Shown piece by piece: positions 1 through 12,261 of a stretch of DNA of 64,000 nt. The stretch lies in contig NC_085861.1 of NCBI RefSeq assembly GCF_034702125.1, forward strand, positions 57,810,350 to 57,874,349, read 5' to 3'. The position numbers and the translations under genes were made by a program. Below the pieces are notes generated by a model. The model did no database searches. It was given only the letters and a program-made list of their open reading frames with translations, and had not been told where the DNA came from. The DNA comes from Engraulis encrasicolus (taxonomy: Eukaryota; Chordata; Actinopteri; Clupeiformes; Engraulidae). How positions within the stretch are numbered: position 1 is the stretch's first letter; each line of letters opens with the position of its first letter.

Positions 1-200
1 CCCAGCAGCGATTGCACTTCCTCAGAGTACTTAAGAAAGAACAGTTAGACTCAAGCTTGCTGGTGACCTTTTACCGTTCCACCATAGAGAGCCTGCTGAC
101 CTACGCAGTGTCAGTGTGGCACTCAAGTTGCACTGAGGCTGACAGGAAGAGACTGCAGAGGGTGACCAAAACAGCACAAAAAAACGTTTGCAAAGATGAC
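1..200 (+). pseudogene. L2-type LINE, C-terminal ORF2 fragment
   Basis: The translation from about base 12 reads HFLRVLKKEQLDSSLLVTFY, then a TIESLLTYAVSVWHSSCTEADRKRLQRV-like block. This is the region after the reverse transcriptase in fish L2/CR1-group LINEs. The same block occurs in the minus-strand LINE at 11575-12654 (TFYRGTIESV, then VWGGSCTEKNRKTLQRV). The left part lies outside the window. The ORF stops soon after AQKNV, where unrelated Tc1 sequence begins, so this is a broken fragment with no function of its own. Confidence 0.75.
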
Positions 201-209
201 AATTAGCGA

Positions 210-620
210 TTTCAGCCTTGCCTGATTCACCATACAAACTTACCTTGGGCCAAAAAAATCCTTCTATTCTGACAATGCCCCTGAATGCTGAGGATGGTTT
301 TCGTAAAGTAGGACAATACTCCAGCCTCTCAGCTTGTCAATCAATCTGTGGATGGAGGACCACCAGGTCAATACCCCAACATGGTCAGCCCAAACTCCAG
401 GCCTGAACCCCCTTGAAAACCTCTGGAATGTGATGAAGAGGAAGCTGAATGGTCGCAAACCATCAACCTAAGCTCAGCAACTTGAATTCTTACACCAGGC
501 CTGGAATACAGTCATCCAAGAACGATGTGAAGGACTAATGGACGCATACCAAAACGCATGAAAGCTATGACTACAAATCGGGCTTATTCCAACAAATATT
601 GATTTCTGAACTTTTCCTAA
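210..620 (+). pseudogene. Decayed Tc1/mariner transposase, 3' end
   Basis: Shifted reading frames between 240 and 580 give a catalytic-domain tail: a DDHQ-like segment, then PGLNPLENLWNVMKRKLNG, then QAWNTVIQERCEGLMDAY. The L-N-P-x-E-N-L-W motif carries the last acidic residue of the Tc1 DD34E triad. Several stops and frameshifts are present, and the upstream catalytic domain is missing. No terminal repeat was found on the left, where the LINE fragment abuts it. This is a dead relic. Confidence 0.7.
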
Positions 621-2100
621 GTCAATACATTAATGTTGTATTTAAGTTAATAGCATCTTGTTTTCTTTGCCTTTTTTGAGATTTTGAAACATTGCATCGT
701 GTGTGTTATTTTGACCATTTGAGATTTTCTGCAAAAAAGGCTTAGGGCGTTGCGCCACAGTGCCCCTGGCCTTGTGATTGTAAAGTTTGGGAACCCCTGG
801 GGACCATTCCATCATCGGCGCTGAATTCAGCGGCGCTTAAGCGCAAAAGCGGAGTTTCAACTAACAGCAGCTTAAACTTGAGGCAGACGCCGTTCCACCA
901 CTGAGGATCAGCTGCGTCTTGGCTAGTTTCACTTCAGCCGCGCTCATCAAAGCTGGCGTTGCGCTCGTGCACGTTTTACATGGAAATTCCATATCAACGA
1001 TTGTCGAAAATGTGATCATGTTGTAGACTCGGGCATGCCTTGTCAAATCAAGTCTTTATCAGAGATATTAGGCGACCATCTGTAGGTGAGCGGTAACGCA
1101 ACCGCACTCTCATTGAGAGACCAGCGTTCAATCCCCACCATGCGCAATGCACAACTCAGTCATCAAAGGGAGAGTCTTGTCCGAACCTCGACAGCCATCA
1201 TTTCAATGCACAAAAATAAAACGCTTGCATCATCTAAGGTGTTTTAATTTTATCTTTCAGAAGAATTTGTTTTATGATACATTAAGGCATAGACTAGGTA
1301 AATCGTTAGGCAGAGATCATTGAATCATTGCAATGCAAACTCCAAGCGTAGACGTCTGCAAGGTGGTTGTGAAGACGTTTTTTTATTGCCTAGGCCTATG
1401 CTGAAAACAGCACTACATAGGCCTATTGGTAGACCTATTGCTTGACAGCAAATGAAGCCAGCCACAAAGCGACATCAAAGGAGAGAATAGGCAAAAGTAT
1501 GTTATGAAGTTTTCATTTCTAACATGTCACCATGCAAGACTTGAACCCGGGGCGACCATATATAACGCAGCGCACCTGCCCACTGGGCCATTCACGTCTT
1601 TGTTTACATGAATGGACCAGACAGAAAGGTATTGTCCAATATGATTTTAGTAAATCAACACTAAACGTTTTAAAAAATGTGCGGATTATCAAAAATCTCG
1701 CGAAATGAAAAACAATGATAACTATTGTAGTTTTTACTGGCATTATCACATCATAGACTATTAAAATAGAGTGACTGGTTCGCTTTGATCTCGTAAAATG
1801 ATGGCGGGAATCAAGCGGAACGTGCCCGTTGTGGCAGCTGTTTCCTACAGGTTCATGTTTTTTGCAACACTGATTCATTTAGCCTGGTGTTAAACCTGGG
1901 AGCTACCAGGTTAACGTTGGAGCATAAATGACTGTGGCAACTCAGCTGAGTTTCAGGTTAGCAAGACTGATGGAACGGATCTGTGTCTAAAAATAGCGCA
2001 GTTTACCGACTTGAACTCGGATTTGGGGTTAGCGCTGTTGATTGAATGGTCCCCTGATCTAGAATGTCCAAATGTAAATATTTAGAAAAGGTCCCCACAC
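620..2100. other. No gene recognised; two tRNA-like SINE heads
   Basis: I see no supported coding sequence here. A stretch near 1075-1145 (GTGAGCGGTAACGCAACCGC, then GCGTTCAATCCCC) looks like A-box and B-box elements on the + strand. The minus strand of about 1535-1600 reads CAGTGGGCAGGTGCGC, then CGGGTTCAAGTCTTGC, also tRNA-like. Neither forms a convincing acceptor stem, so I read both as tRNA-derived SINE pieces or tRNA pseudogenes, not functional tRNAs. Confidence 0.35.
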
Positions 2101-2125
2101 TTCAGGGCTGTATGTTAAGCTTTTG

Positions 2126-2213
2126 CACTAGGAGCACAGGTGCTCCTAAATGAAAAAAATTAGGAGCACGGATAAAAATTTAGGAGCACAGATAAAAATT
2201 TAGGAGCACTCTA
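2126..2213. repeat. Short tandem repeat of an AGGAGCAC-containing unit
   Basis: Four or five copies of AGGAGCAC separated by A/T-rich GATAAAAATTT spacers, about 21-22 bp per unit. The first copy is joined to its reverse complement (AGGAGCACAGGTGCTCCT). Probably a terminal or subterminal part of a DNA transposon, but no partner end was found. Confidence 0.6.
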
Positions 2214-2631
2214 AAAATGTCGCAACACTTTTGTTATGGGGGGGAGGTTGTTATGTAAAATACTGTGCTTATTGCACCATTGCTTGTTTCTTCAGCTTCA
2301 TGCACAATAGCCTAGGCTATATGTCAGTGTTTTGTTTCCAACACTGGGGTATGGGGTCACCTGGAATTCCAATGGGCTCCCCTGAAATGTGTAGGTGTGA
2401 AATAAAAAAAATACCAATAAATATCACTAATTAACAATCCATAGCTATTGTAGTCTTATACTGTCAGAAATATCCATTTTTTTTTATTTTATTTTTTTTA
2501 TAGCCAGCAAGTTTGCTCAATCATGGTTTTGGTTGTGAAAAAAATGGGGTCCCCAAAAGTTCAGGATAAAATGATCCCAGTGCAAAACGTGTTGGGAACC
2601 ACTGCTATATGCCATAAATCACAGTTCCCAT

Positions 2632-2662
2632 TACTATTACTATTATTAGGCCTACTATTATT

Positions 2663-2693
<31 letters not shown>

Positions 2694-2720
2694 CTGTTGC
2701 TGTTGGTATTATTATAATAA
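2632..2720. repeat. ATT/TTG trinucleotide microsatellite
   Basis: A run of TTA and TTG triplets (TTGTTGTTGTTGTTGTTG core). The apparent poly-leucine ORF across it is an artefact of the repeat. Confidence 0.9.
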
Positions 2721-3749
2721 CTTCGTGATTAAAAGCATGTAAATCACATGCTTACTGAACCGATTGACTAAATCTTAAACATAGCCTAGGCTACAACACG
2801 TTAATCCAATGGGCTTTAATAGCCTAGTTTTTGTTTCCTCAAACACATGGGTTGGAACGGTGTGAAATGAAACTGGGAGCAGCAAAATTATCTCACTGTG
2901 TTGGCTGCTCTTTTTGATAGCCTACAGCACCGGTAGCTACTGGACCAACTAGACTTTAAATTTGCGCGCACTGCACACTACTTGTCAATGCTCCTCGAAC
3001 TATATTTTGACTTGATTACTTTGATTGCGATTGCATTTTTTTGCTTAGTCATTGCGAAGACAGCGGTTTGGGAAACGCCAAAACAGCTCTAACAACGACG
3101 TCTTTTAAATCACATGAGCTAGCAAACCGAGTGGCTATTTCACTATCGGATTCAAGAGGTTTCCTGTTAGCAATGCAAACTCCCGCATTTGAAAGTTTTA
3201 AACAGCAGTCCATTTCGAAAAGCTGTAAGAAGTTTTAGCACAGAACATCCGACTGGGAGATGAGGCATGCGCGCCTTGTAACTGTTGCCAACAGGGATCT
3301 GTGCGAAGCGATTCTGTTGTTTTTTTCTAAACTACGGGAGCAGAGATGGCTCAATCTTAGCCAACACGGAATTCAAGCAACATTGACCGTCTGTTTTGAA
3401 ATGCGTTCCCAATGGAGTTTGATGGTGTCTATCAGACAGGCTGTGGAAAAAATGAGCAGCTCTCACAATCATGCACTTGAGCTCAGGAGCAAAATGCGAA
3501 TGAAAGGGTTGAAATGCATACTCGTACAGGTGCGCCCGTTTTATTTTTCTTTCTCGCACAGTCAAAAATTTAGGCTCAATATGCGACCAATTGGTCTTAA
3601 TGTTTAGCCCTGCACTTGTTAAGCAATGAAACAGGCTAGTTATTAAATCAACACTGTTTATGAGTTCAGTGGCAGCATTACATTGTAACTGCACTGCAAC
3701 TGCTATCCAGAGAAATTGAAAATCGCAATATTTATCATATTGCACTATC
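2721..3749. other. No supported gene
   Basis: Several short open frames exist (for example 3260-3607 + and 3332-3817 -), but they overlap on both strands, have no recognisable motif and are not flanked by convincing splice sites. The stretch is probably old repeat sequence upstream of the LINE. Confidence 0.5.
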
Positions 3750-5872
3750 ATGTGACCCGTGTGAGCCTTAAAGCAGCAAAGGAGGCATATGGGAGGAAGG
3801 TAGAAAACCAAATGCATAACAACAGCATGAAGGAGGTATGGCAGGGAATAAGAAAAATGACTGGGTGTGGAGTGAAAGCAGGAAGGGCTGATGGTGACGC
3901 CTCCAGAGCCAACGAGCTTAACTGTTTTTATAACAGGTTTGACAATAACTCTGGCTTTGGGGTGACTTCTAGTAGTGACATGGACAGTGAGAGTTTAAGT
4001 GTCACTCCCCAAGTACCTTCCCCACCTGCCTCTGACATTGACTACTCTCTGTCTGCCATCTCATCATCCCACCCCCCACAGCTACCTAATGTCCCACCTA
4101 TCTCTCCTCTCCCCAGCTCCACTTTCCATCCGCCCCATCCTATGGACAACACACATCCCCAGCCCCCACCTCTGACTACCATCCCTTCACTCTCAACCCT
4201 CCCATCCTCTCTCTCTCTCCTCATCTCACCCCCAACATTCCGCCACCCAGCCCTATGGACAACAGACTTTCCCAGTTCCCACCACTGTCTACCAACCCTG
4301 CATACTCTACACTCCACACCGAACTGTCTTGCCCTACCTTGGGAATCAATCGAGCAACCTACCAGCACCACCACCACCACCAACCAACAACATCCACTGG
4401 TTCATCTCTTGACCCCCCACGCCCAACCCTCAGGGTCACTGCTGATCAGGTGAGAGGAGCCCTGTGCAGACTCAAACCTGAAGGCAGCAGGCCCAGATGG
4501 CGTCTGTGCTAGACTGTTGAAGACCTGTGCAGTGGAGTTAGCTGAGCCTCTTCAACACCTATTCAATAAGAGCCTACAGCTAGGCAAGGTCCAGTCACTG
4601 TGGAAGACATCATGCCTTATACCAGTACCCAAAAAGCCACACCCAAAAGAACTAAATGACTACAGACCTGTTGCCCTCACCTCACATCTCATGAAAACCT
4701 TTGAACGTGTGCTGCTGATTAACCATCTCAAGCCACAGGTCTGCCATGCACTGGATCCCCTCCAGTTTGCCTATCAGGACAGTGTGGGAGTAGAGGATGC
4801 TCTCTTGTATCTTCTATATAGGGTACACTCTCACCTGGACAAAGGAGGCAGTGCGGTGAGGATTATGTTCTTTGATTTTTCCAGTGCCTTTAACACTATT
4901 CAGCCACTTCTGTTAAGAGACAAGCTACTGCAAATGGGAGTGGGAACAGGGTTTGTTACCTGGATTACTGACTATCTCACAGAAAGGCCCCAGTTTGTCA
5001 GACTGGGTAACTTAACATCAGAGACTTTGATCAGTAGCATTGGAGCTCCACAAGGAACGGTGCTCTCCCCGGTTTTTTTCACCCTATACACCACTGACTT
5101 TAGCTACAATTCTGTGACCTGCCACATGCAGAAATTCTCAGATGACACTGCCATTGTTGGATGTATTAAAGATGGGCAGGAGGGGGAGTACAGGGGACTG
5201 GTAGAGAGCTTTGTTAGATGGTGTAGGACCAATCAGTTGCAGCTGAACACCACCAAAACAAAGGAAATGGTGGTTGATTTCCGGCGAACAACCCCACCCC
5301 TCGTGCCTGTCTCTATTGAGGGGGAGACAGTGGAGACAGTCTGCACCTACAAATATCTGGGGGTACATCTGGATAGTAAACTGGACTGGTCAGTTAATTC
5401 ACATGCAGAAGGACAACAAGAAAGACAGAGCAGGCTTTACTTTCTGAGGAAGCTAAAATCATTTAACGTCTGCAACAGACTCCTCCAGATGTTTTACCAG
5501 TCTGTCATGGCTAGTGTACTTTCTTATGCTGTGGCATGCTGGGGCGGGAGCATTAGGAGGAGGGATGCTGGACGTCTGGACAAGCTAGTGAGGAAAGCAG
5601 GCTCTGTTGTTGGTACAGAACTGGAGGCTCTTAGTACCACAGCTGAAAAGAGGACATTGGGCAGATTGGACTCTATAATGGACAATGACCATCACCCCTT
5701 GCACTCAGTCTTTGCCAACCAGCGAAGTCTGTTCAGCCACAGATTCCTCGCCATTCCCTGCAAGACTGACAGGCTGCGTAAGTCCTTTGTCCCCAGGGCC
5801 ATCCAGCTATTTAACTCAACAACTCAGAACAACACAATGAAAGAGATTGTTATTGGTGACTGGACCGCATAA
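3750..5872 (+). pseudogene. 5'-truncated L2/CR1-group LINE with reverse transcriptase
   Basis: Mobile-element ORF2 fragment that would copy LINE RNA into DNA at a target nick. The leading part (3770-3960) reads AKEAYGRKVENQMHNNSMKE, then VWQGIRKMTG, the usual linker after the endonuclease. A proline- and serine-rich stretch (about 4010-4430) follows, and then the reverse transcriptase (4517-5872, 451 codons open). Visible RT motifs are PVPKKPHPKELNDYRPVALT, FFDFSSAFNTI, GAPQGTVLSPVFFTLYTTD and the catalytic FSDDTAIV (a variant of FADD). The C-terminal tail ends RAIQLFNSTTQNN. Near 4482 the frame slips by one base: DNA there encodes AAGPDGVCARLL in the RT frame, so the ORF is broken between linker and RT. 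The endonuclease is absent (5' truncation, normal for LINEs). Clade placement (L2 versus a neighbouring CR1-group clade) is inferred. Confidence 0.88.
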
Positions 5873-5959
5873 CAATTTGGCAAACGGCAACAGCTGCTGC
5901 TTATAAACACTCCAAACTGAATAGCGGTTAGCGTTAGCGATTGCTTAGCACTTTTATTT

Positions 5960-8900
5960 GTAAGGTAAGCGTACCCATTAAGCCCACCAAAATCTAAATT
6001 TCTTTATTTTTCAATCATCTTCACATAATTTTTGTGTGAAATATTTTGTTAAATAGTAAGATTTACCTCTCTTCTCAATGTTTGTCACTGAGTTGATGGA
6101 TATTTCAAAGTACAATATGAAGATTTTTTACGAGAAAAGTGAAAAGTCTGAATGGGCTTAAATGGTACCATTGGTACCATTTAAGCCCACTTGTGTTCCA
6201 AATAAGCTCATATAGTTATTTCTCTATCAAAATACCTGTGGTGTGTGAATTGAGTTTAAACAGTGGAGCTTACATGGCATAAATGGTTTCAGACCAAAGA
6301 TGTAAGATTTGCTCAAAAAATAGTGCATAAAATCTAATTAAATATTACGGCATCTTTTACTTCATATACTTCATAAAATTCTTCATCCAAACAGAGAAAT
6401 GTATTTTTTCTTATTGATTATTGTTAGTTCATTACATTACGCCTTTTAAACCAACAATTTGGGATTGTACAGCACTTTTTATGTCCCTCAAAGGCATTTT
6501 TCATAAGCATGCATGCAAACTTGCATGCATTTCAATGGGGTGTACCATTTAAGCCCACCTTGTACCCATTAAGCCCGCCTATACAAAAAGCTATTTTATG
6601 GAAATAATCAACTCCACAAAACATTTCATGATGCATTTCTTTAAAGACCAATGCCAAACAAACTGGAATATGCTTAGAATTCATACCTAACCACCTTAAG
6701 TCTTACGGTAGAGTAAGATAAAGATGGTGTGTGGTTGTATCAAGAAAATATCGGCGTGTGCTCGCTCATAAAACACATCTTTCCATTTGAAGGGAAATGC
6801 TATAATTTAGTAAAACACTGCATGTATATATATAAAAATCATTACATGTACCTTAGGGTGCATCAGATGCCCCCTATGAAAAGATATCGCCTTGGCCCTA
6901 TAGTAAAAATGTTCTACACCCAGTAAAAACACACTGTGTAAAATATTTTGAAATTTGGATGAAGTCTACCGGGGCCACCAGCCCCATGAAAATAGAAAAT
7001 AATGGTGATAGTCAGAATCTTGGAATAGAAATGGACATTTTGCTGCATAAAGCTACCCAATAAAAAAACATATTGTCTCAGCTCTGTGATAAAAATGTTC
7101 TATGCACAATAAAATCACTCTGTGTAAAATATGTTGAAATTTAGATGAATTCTACCGGGTCCACCAGGCCCATGAAAATACAAAATAATGGTGATGGTGA
7201 TGGGCAACCTGGATTCCAAAGCTGAAGTCCAGTGCCACATATTCCAAATGACATACCTAGTTTTACCTTTCCAGTTAGGGCAATTGGACAGGTAAAACCA
7301 GGTAATTTGAAATCTGTGGCACTGGATTGTAGCTTTTGAATCTAGGTTTGCCATTGTCTTAAAACAGAGGTGGACAAACCACGTGACACATTTGCCCCAG
7401 CCAATATAATGAACCAGCTGAGCCTAATTACCACTTAAGCCAGGTTGATGAGGTAATTAGTGAGATCACCTGTATTGGGAGCACAAACAGAAGGAATATC
7501 TAAGCAGGTTGTGTATTCAGTCGACCCACTTACACAGATTTCAGTCTCAGGACAGACTGATGGTCAAACTGCTATATTTAGGCAAATTTGCTCTTTTGCA
7601 ACACAATATCAATTCCTTGCTACCTTAGACCACTGCTAGTATCAAGCAAGAGATTGCAAAGCTGCATGACTGTTATATTTGTGTGTTTCACCTGTGGGCC
7701 TACAATTCATGGAGGAACATCTGTACCAAAGCTGTGAATGTTCCTTGGAATGTCTAGGCTACAAAGCAGTCAATACAACTGTATTGAAGAGTGCCATTAC
7801 TTCTTTATCCCATCGCCTGTGGAAGTATTTCACTTTACTCCATCAGAAGAGTACCATAACTTACCTGAGAGGCCCTTGGCAATGGACTCTGGACCTGGTG
7901 ATACCCATGACACACCTAGAAGCCACTTAAGTACAGGTTTTGGGAAGCCACTCTTTCCAACATTACATACAGTTGTATTGTATGTACTCTATTGAACTAC
8001 TGCAGGGATTTCTTAAAAGAAACACAAGTCATTCCAAGGAGCATTCACAGCTTTAGTACAGATGCTCCACCAGGTATTAACAGCTACCTGTACAATCCTG
8101 TAGGCCCACAGGTGAAGCACACAAAAGTCATACAACTTCGCAATCTCTTGCTTGATACTGGCAGTGGGTCAGCTGGTTCAATATATTGGCTATATTTGGA
8201 ATATGTGGCACTGGACTTTGGAATCCAGGTTGCCCATCACTATCACCATTGTTTTGTCATGGGCCTGGTGGACCCAGTAGAATTAATCTAAATTTCAACA
8301 CATTTTCCACAGAGTGATTTTGCTGTGCATAGAATTGTTTTTTATCACACAGCTGAGGCCATATGTTTTTATTGGGTAGATTTATGCAGCAAGATGTCCA
8401 TTTCTATTAAGGGCTGGACTGGGCAATAAATAGGGCCCGGGCACTTTTGGATTTAAGGGGGTCCCCTCATTATTACTAGTGCCGGAGAACTGACTCACCG
8501 GTGGGCCCCGCACCCTCATGGGCCCCTATTTTCAGTAATGTAAAAAAAAAAAAAATGGGGGCCCACGAGGGTGCGGGGCTCACCGGGAAATGTCCGCCAT
8601 GCCAGATGGCCAGTCCAGCCCTGTTTCTATCCAAGATTTTGACTGTCACCATTAATTTCTATTTTCATGGGGCTGGTGGCCCCGGTAGACTTCATCCAAA
8701 TTTCAAAATATTTTACACAGAGTGATTTTACTGTGCATAGAACATTTTTATCACAGAGCTGAGACAATATGTTTTTTATTGGGTAGATTTATGCAGCAAA
8801 ATGTCCATTTCTATTCCAAGATTTTGACTTATCACCATTATTTTCTATTTTCATGGGGCTGGTGGCCCCGGTAGACTTCATCCAAATTTCAAAAAATTTT

Positions 8901-9318
8901 ACACAGTGTGTTTTTACTGGGTGTAGAACATTTTTACTATAAGGCCAAGGCGATATATTTTCATAGGGGGCAACTGATGTACCCTAATGTACCTCTTAGT
9001 TTACTCAATATGAAAGTATTTTCAAAACATTTGACTTAAACTAGCTGATATTCTATGATTTCTGACATGTCCCAAAACAGCAAAGTTTTGAGGCAACTTC
9101 TTGTCAGTAGTCCTGAGACTGGATTCACTTGGACGGGAATAACTCGACGATAAAAAATGTGATTTGTTTGCCATAAAAAACATTTTGTCAGTTACTAAAC
9201 CCTTTTATTGGATAGGGTGATGAACAACAAAATTCACCTTTTCCCTTTCTTTAAATTGACCTCAAAGTTGAAAGTGGGCTTAAAGGGTACATGGGCTTAA
9301 TGGGTACGCTTACCTTAC
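5960..9318. mobile_element. 3.36-kb fold-back DNA element (arms of about 1.6 kb)
   Basis: The ends are inverted copies: GTAAGGTAAGCGTACCCATT at 5960 and its reverse complement ending at 9318. Internal landmarks also pair across a centre near 7.9 kb: the CTACCGGGGCCACCAGCCCC block near 6968 with its inverse near 8672 and 8860; TGGGCAACCTGGATTCCA near 7200 with its inverse near 8225; and CACCTGTGGGCCTACA near 7690 with its inverse near 8100. No ORF of transposase type was recognised. The TSD is unclear because the right end abuts the next element. A 215-bp element interrupts the right arm at 8409-8623. The superfamily is unknown; it is a non-autonomous fold-back element by structure. Confidence 0.8.
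8409..8623. mobile_element. Small hAT-type MITE inside the fold-back element
   Basis: The ends are AGGGCTGGACTGGG on the left and CCAGTCCAGCCCTG on the right. The element is flanked by TTTCTATT and TTTCTATC, a near-perfect 8-bp target duplication. The interior is rich in GGGCCC palindromes. The host arm reads continuously when this segment is removed, which supports insertion. Confidence 0.75.
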
Positions 9319-11303
9319 AGGGTGCCCGCGGGGTAGTAAAAAGTAGTAAAAGGTAGTAAATGAAAAAGTCCAAAATAATGACCAGTAAAAGGTAGTAAAA
9401 GGTAGTAAGCCACATCTCAACTGGTAGTAATTTTCCCTGACTCCCTACAACATGGTCTTATTTGTTTTCCAATTTGTTGGATTCCTTTAGCCCATGATCT
9501 CAAATCTCGGCAAATTGATTTTTATGCAGCGGCAAGGACGGACGCTGGGTGAACTGATTTAGCTTTGTGCTAATACTACCGGTAGTTGTTAACTAGCAGC
9601 TGACTGACAGGCGTCAGACATCAGCAGCGCCACAGAAGCTGCCAGCTAGGCATTTTGTAGCCTACGTTCTGCAAGACGCGACTAAACTGGTTGGATGTGA
9701 AACAGTGAAAGGTCTGCTAAACATAATTTCATGAATTCCATGATGACTGTCTGTGTGAGATTAGCTGTTGTTCATACAATACCAATGAAGTTAGAAGCGG
9801 TGGAAATTGGTGCGTAACATGGTGCGTAATATTGGTGGTAAATGTAACAAATCGGTCGAGTAAAAGAATGCGAGGCTGAATGTTTTTTCACCGGTGCATC
9901 CAGCCAAACACAAAATGAATTGACAATGCTAAACGCCATTTTAATGGCCATTAGTCATTCTGCAGTAGTGCTAGTAGGTATTAGCCCATCAAAAAATAAA
10001 AAAAGTTTTTGGAACTTCAACTCCGCTGCTCTGGCTTTCTACCCCTTGCACCTTGCGCTGATAGGCAGCCCGACTTTTCAAAATAACATGTTCGACTACC
10101 CGAGTTCATAATGTGCTAACGACTAGCGAGGTGGTGCTCAACCAAATCAGGGAGTTTTGAAACGGACGAGAGGGTAACGAGGGAAACGAAATGCAAACAG
10201 CAGCGGCCACTGATAGAATTCACGCGGAAGGTTCAAGCGCAAAGAATGGGCCGTTTCAGTCACTGTCAAGAGTTGACACGCGAAGTCTCCCGGGAAATCG
10301 CAGATGTTTTTGATAGGTTCTAGCTGTCGACAAGGCATCTGTCGACAAGGCATCCTTCATGCACCGAGACAGAGAGAGAGTGTGACGATAGAGAGACGCA
10401 GACGCTTCTGTTCGAAGCGCTTGCTAAGATGCCACAATCATCATTCGGAGCGATCCAGAATGGGGAAGGGCAAATCCAAGTTCACCTCGGTTTCCACCTA
10501 AACAAACAAAAATCAACTTATCTATCGATCTAGCTACCATATGAGTGTTTTTTAATGTGAAATTGTAGTCCCTTTTAAAAAATAATGAATTTTAAGTTAT
10601 TTTAATTTTGATTTCAGTTTGACATCCCTGGCTTAGGCGTTCAGCAGGCGTTTTTTGCAGGTGCCTTAGGCTTAAGGGGTAGTCAAGGCTGGTTATGGAT
10701 TCTGTGTTCCCTATCCAAATCACGAAAACTTTGCCATAACTATAATGACTGTCATTTTTGTCATATCCTGTGTAGTATTTTCTCTGATTCTGCTAAAGAC
10801 ACACACACACACAGACTCTCACACACAGGTGTTGGGGGGCATTTGGGTGCACCTAGATTTTGTGCTGGTGCACCTGAAAACAATTTTTAGACGCACCAGT
10901 GCAACCAGCGCAAAAAAGTTAGCAGAGCCCTGGTCGACATTGACTGCAGGAATCCACTTCAAGGTGCACTGCTGGTACTTTCTCTCCTCCTACTCTCTGA
11001 GAGGAGCGACTTCTTCTGTTAAAAGTGCACTGCACTATTAGTTAACCATTATAAATGGCGAATTGTTGAGAAATGTTTGAAACATACCTGCAATAACTTG
11101 TACTAACACATACACTCAATGATGAACTTGTTAAATTATAAAAACATTATTAATTTGTGTTATTAATAGGATTTGGAAAGCTATTTCATTTCTGTAGTCA
11201 GTTTAAGATCGATGTTGTAATGGTAGTAAAAAAAAAAATTGGAGGTAGTAAAAAGGTAGTAAAAGGTAGTAAATTCAACCTAGGAATATCTGTATGCACC
11301 CTG
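9318..11303. mobile_element. Probable hAT-like element with GTAGTAAA subterminal repeats
   Basis: The left end is CAGGGTGCCCGCGG and the right end TGCACCCTG. Next to each end are several GTAGTAAAAGGTAGTAAA copies (9333-9410 and 11222-11272). No exact 8-bp TSD is visible (TTACCTTA versus CCTTAACT). A short frame near 10460 starts MGKGKSKF after a good AGAATGG context and may be a remnant first exon; I do not recognise a transposase. The CACACA run near 10800 and the GGTGCACC-rich segment at 10838-10915 are minor repeats inside it. Confidence 0.55.
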
Positions 11304-11942
11304 CCTTAACTTTAACTTACAGTTGGAATAGTATCATCCTGTAAGTTACTGTATGCAGAATTAGCATAAGTGACATTATTTTTGATTGCTTTGTGAATCC
11401 ATGCTGTAAAATTGCCTCTCTGGCTGTAGCAAGTTAGCTAAACATGCTAGGTTACGACACAACCGCACGGAGGGAGACACAGAGAAGAGGTGGCTTTGAT
11501 TAGAGCTGTAATAAAACCTGGACGATCCGGTTGGAGAGCCGGATCAAGACCTCTTCCGGACAGACCGGATGGCTCAAGTCAAGTCAAGTCAAGTCAAGTT
11601 GGTTTTATTGTCAATTTCTTTACATGCACTGGTCATACAAAGAATTTGAAATTACGTTTCTTGCTTTCCCATGCAGACATAGACTAATTTAGGTAAGGAC
11701 ATAGACAGTATAGACATAGACAGTACTCATACATGGACATAAGACAGTATGGACATAGACAGTGCTCATACAGACATTTAAAGTGCAAGACTGGACAACA
11801 GAAGACTTGTAGAGAACATACATTAAGAGGAGGTATTTTGTTGTGCTTTTTCTAAAAGTCCTTTATAGTGTTCTGACATAGTAATAGTAGCATTTGAAGA
11901 AAAATAAATATTAAAATAGGTCTATCAAGTACACCAGCAGCA

Positions 11943-11946
<4 letters not shown>

Positions 11947-11988
<42 letters not shown>

Positions 11989-12104
11989 AGTGCAGGTAGA
12001 AAGTGCGGTGTGCGTCTGTCTGTGTGTCTGTGTATGTGTGTGTGTGTGTGTGAGTATGAGTTGTGTGTCAGTGTGTGTATGTTTGGGTTTAGTGCAGAAA
12101 GTGC

Positions 12105-12154
<50 letters not shown>

Positions 12155-12155
12155 T
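11947..12155. repeat. GT microsatellite inside the LINE 3' UTR
   Basis: Two long (GT)n runs, at 11947-11986 and 12105-12150, with degenerate TGTGTCTGTG between them. The cysteine/valine and histidine/threonine ORFs over it are artefacts. The repeat grew inside the LINE's 3' UTR. Confidence 0.9.
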
Positions 12156-12261
12156 GTGCATGTTTTGAGTTAGTGCAGGTTGAAAGTTCAGTCACAGATG
12201 TAGTAGTGCAGGTGGAATGTTCAGTCGCAGATATGGTGGGGGTTGTCAGTGGCCTGGCTGG

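Noticed and set aside
1519..1600. Possible functional tRNA gene on the minus strand
   Set aside because: B-box-like and A-box-like sequences are present, but the acceptor stem does not pair, so it is a tRNA-like SINE or pseudogene at best.
2632..2720. Poly-leucine ORFs here and at 15640-15978 and 17484-17747
   Set aside because: They are translations of TTG/ATT microsatellites. In the last two cases the real hAT exons lie in other positions.
4042..4383. Minus-strand ORF opposite the LINE linker
   Set aside because: Shadow of the proline-rich LINE segment on the + strand; Gly/Arg/Val composition mirrors CCN codons.
7679..8291. Overlapping + strand ORFs in the fold-back element
   Set aside because: They span the palindrome centre, have no domain motif, and the same sequence is read inverted on the other arm.
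9310..11311. Exact 8-bp TSD for the GTAGTAAA element
   Set aside because: The flanks TTACCTTA and CCTTAACT are similar only after shifting, so the hAT call was kept at moderate confidence.
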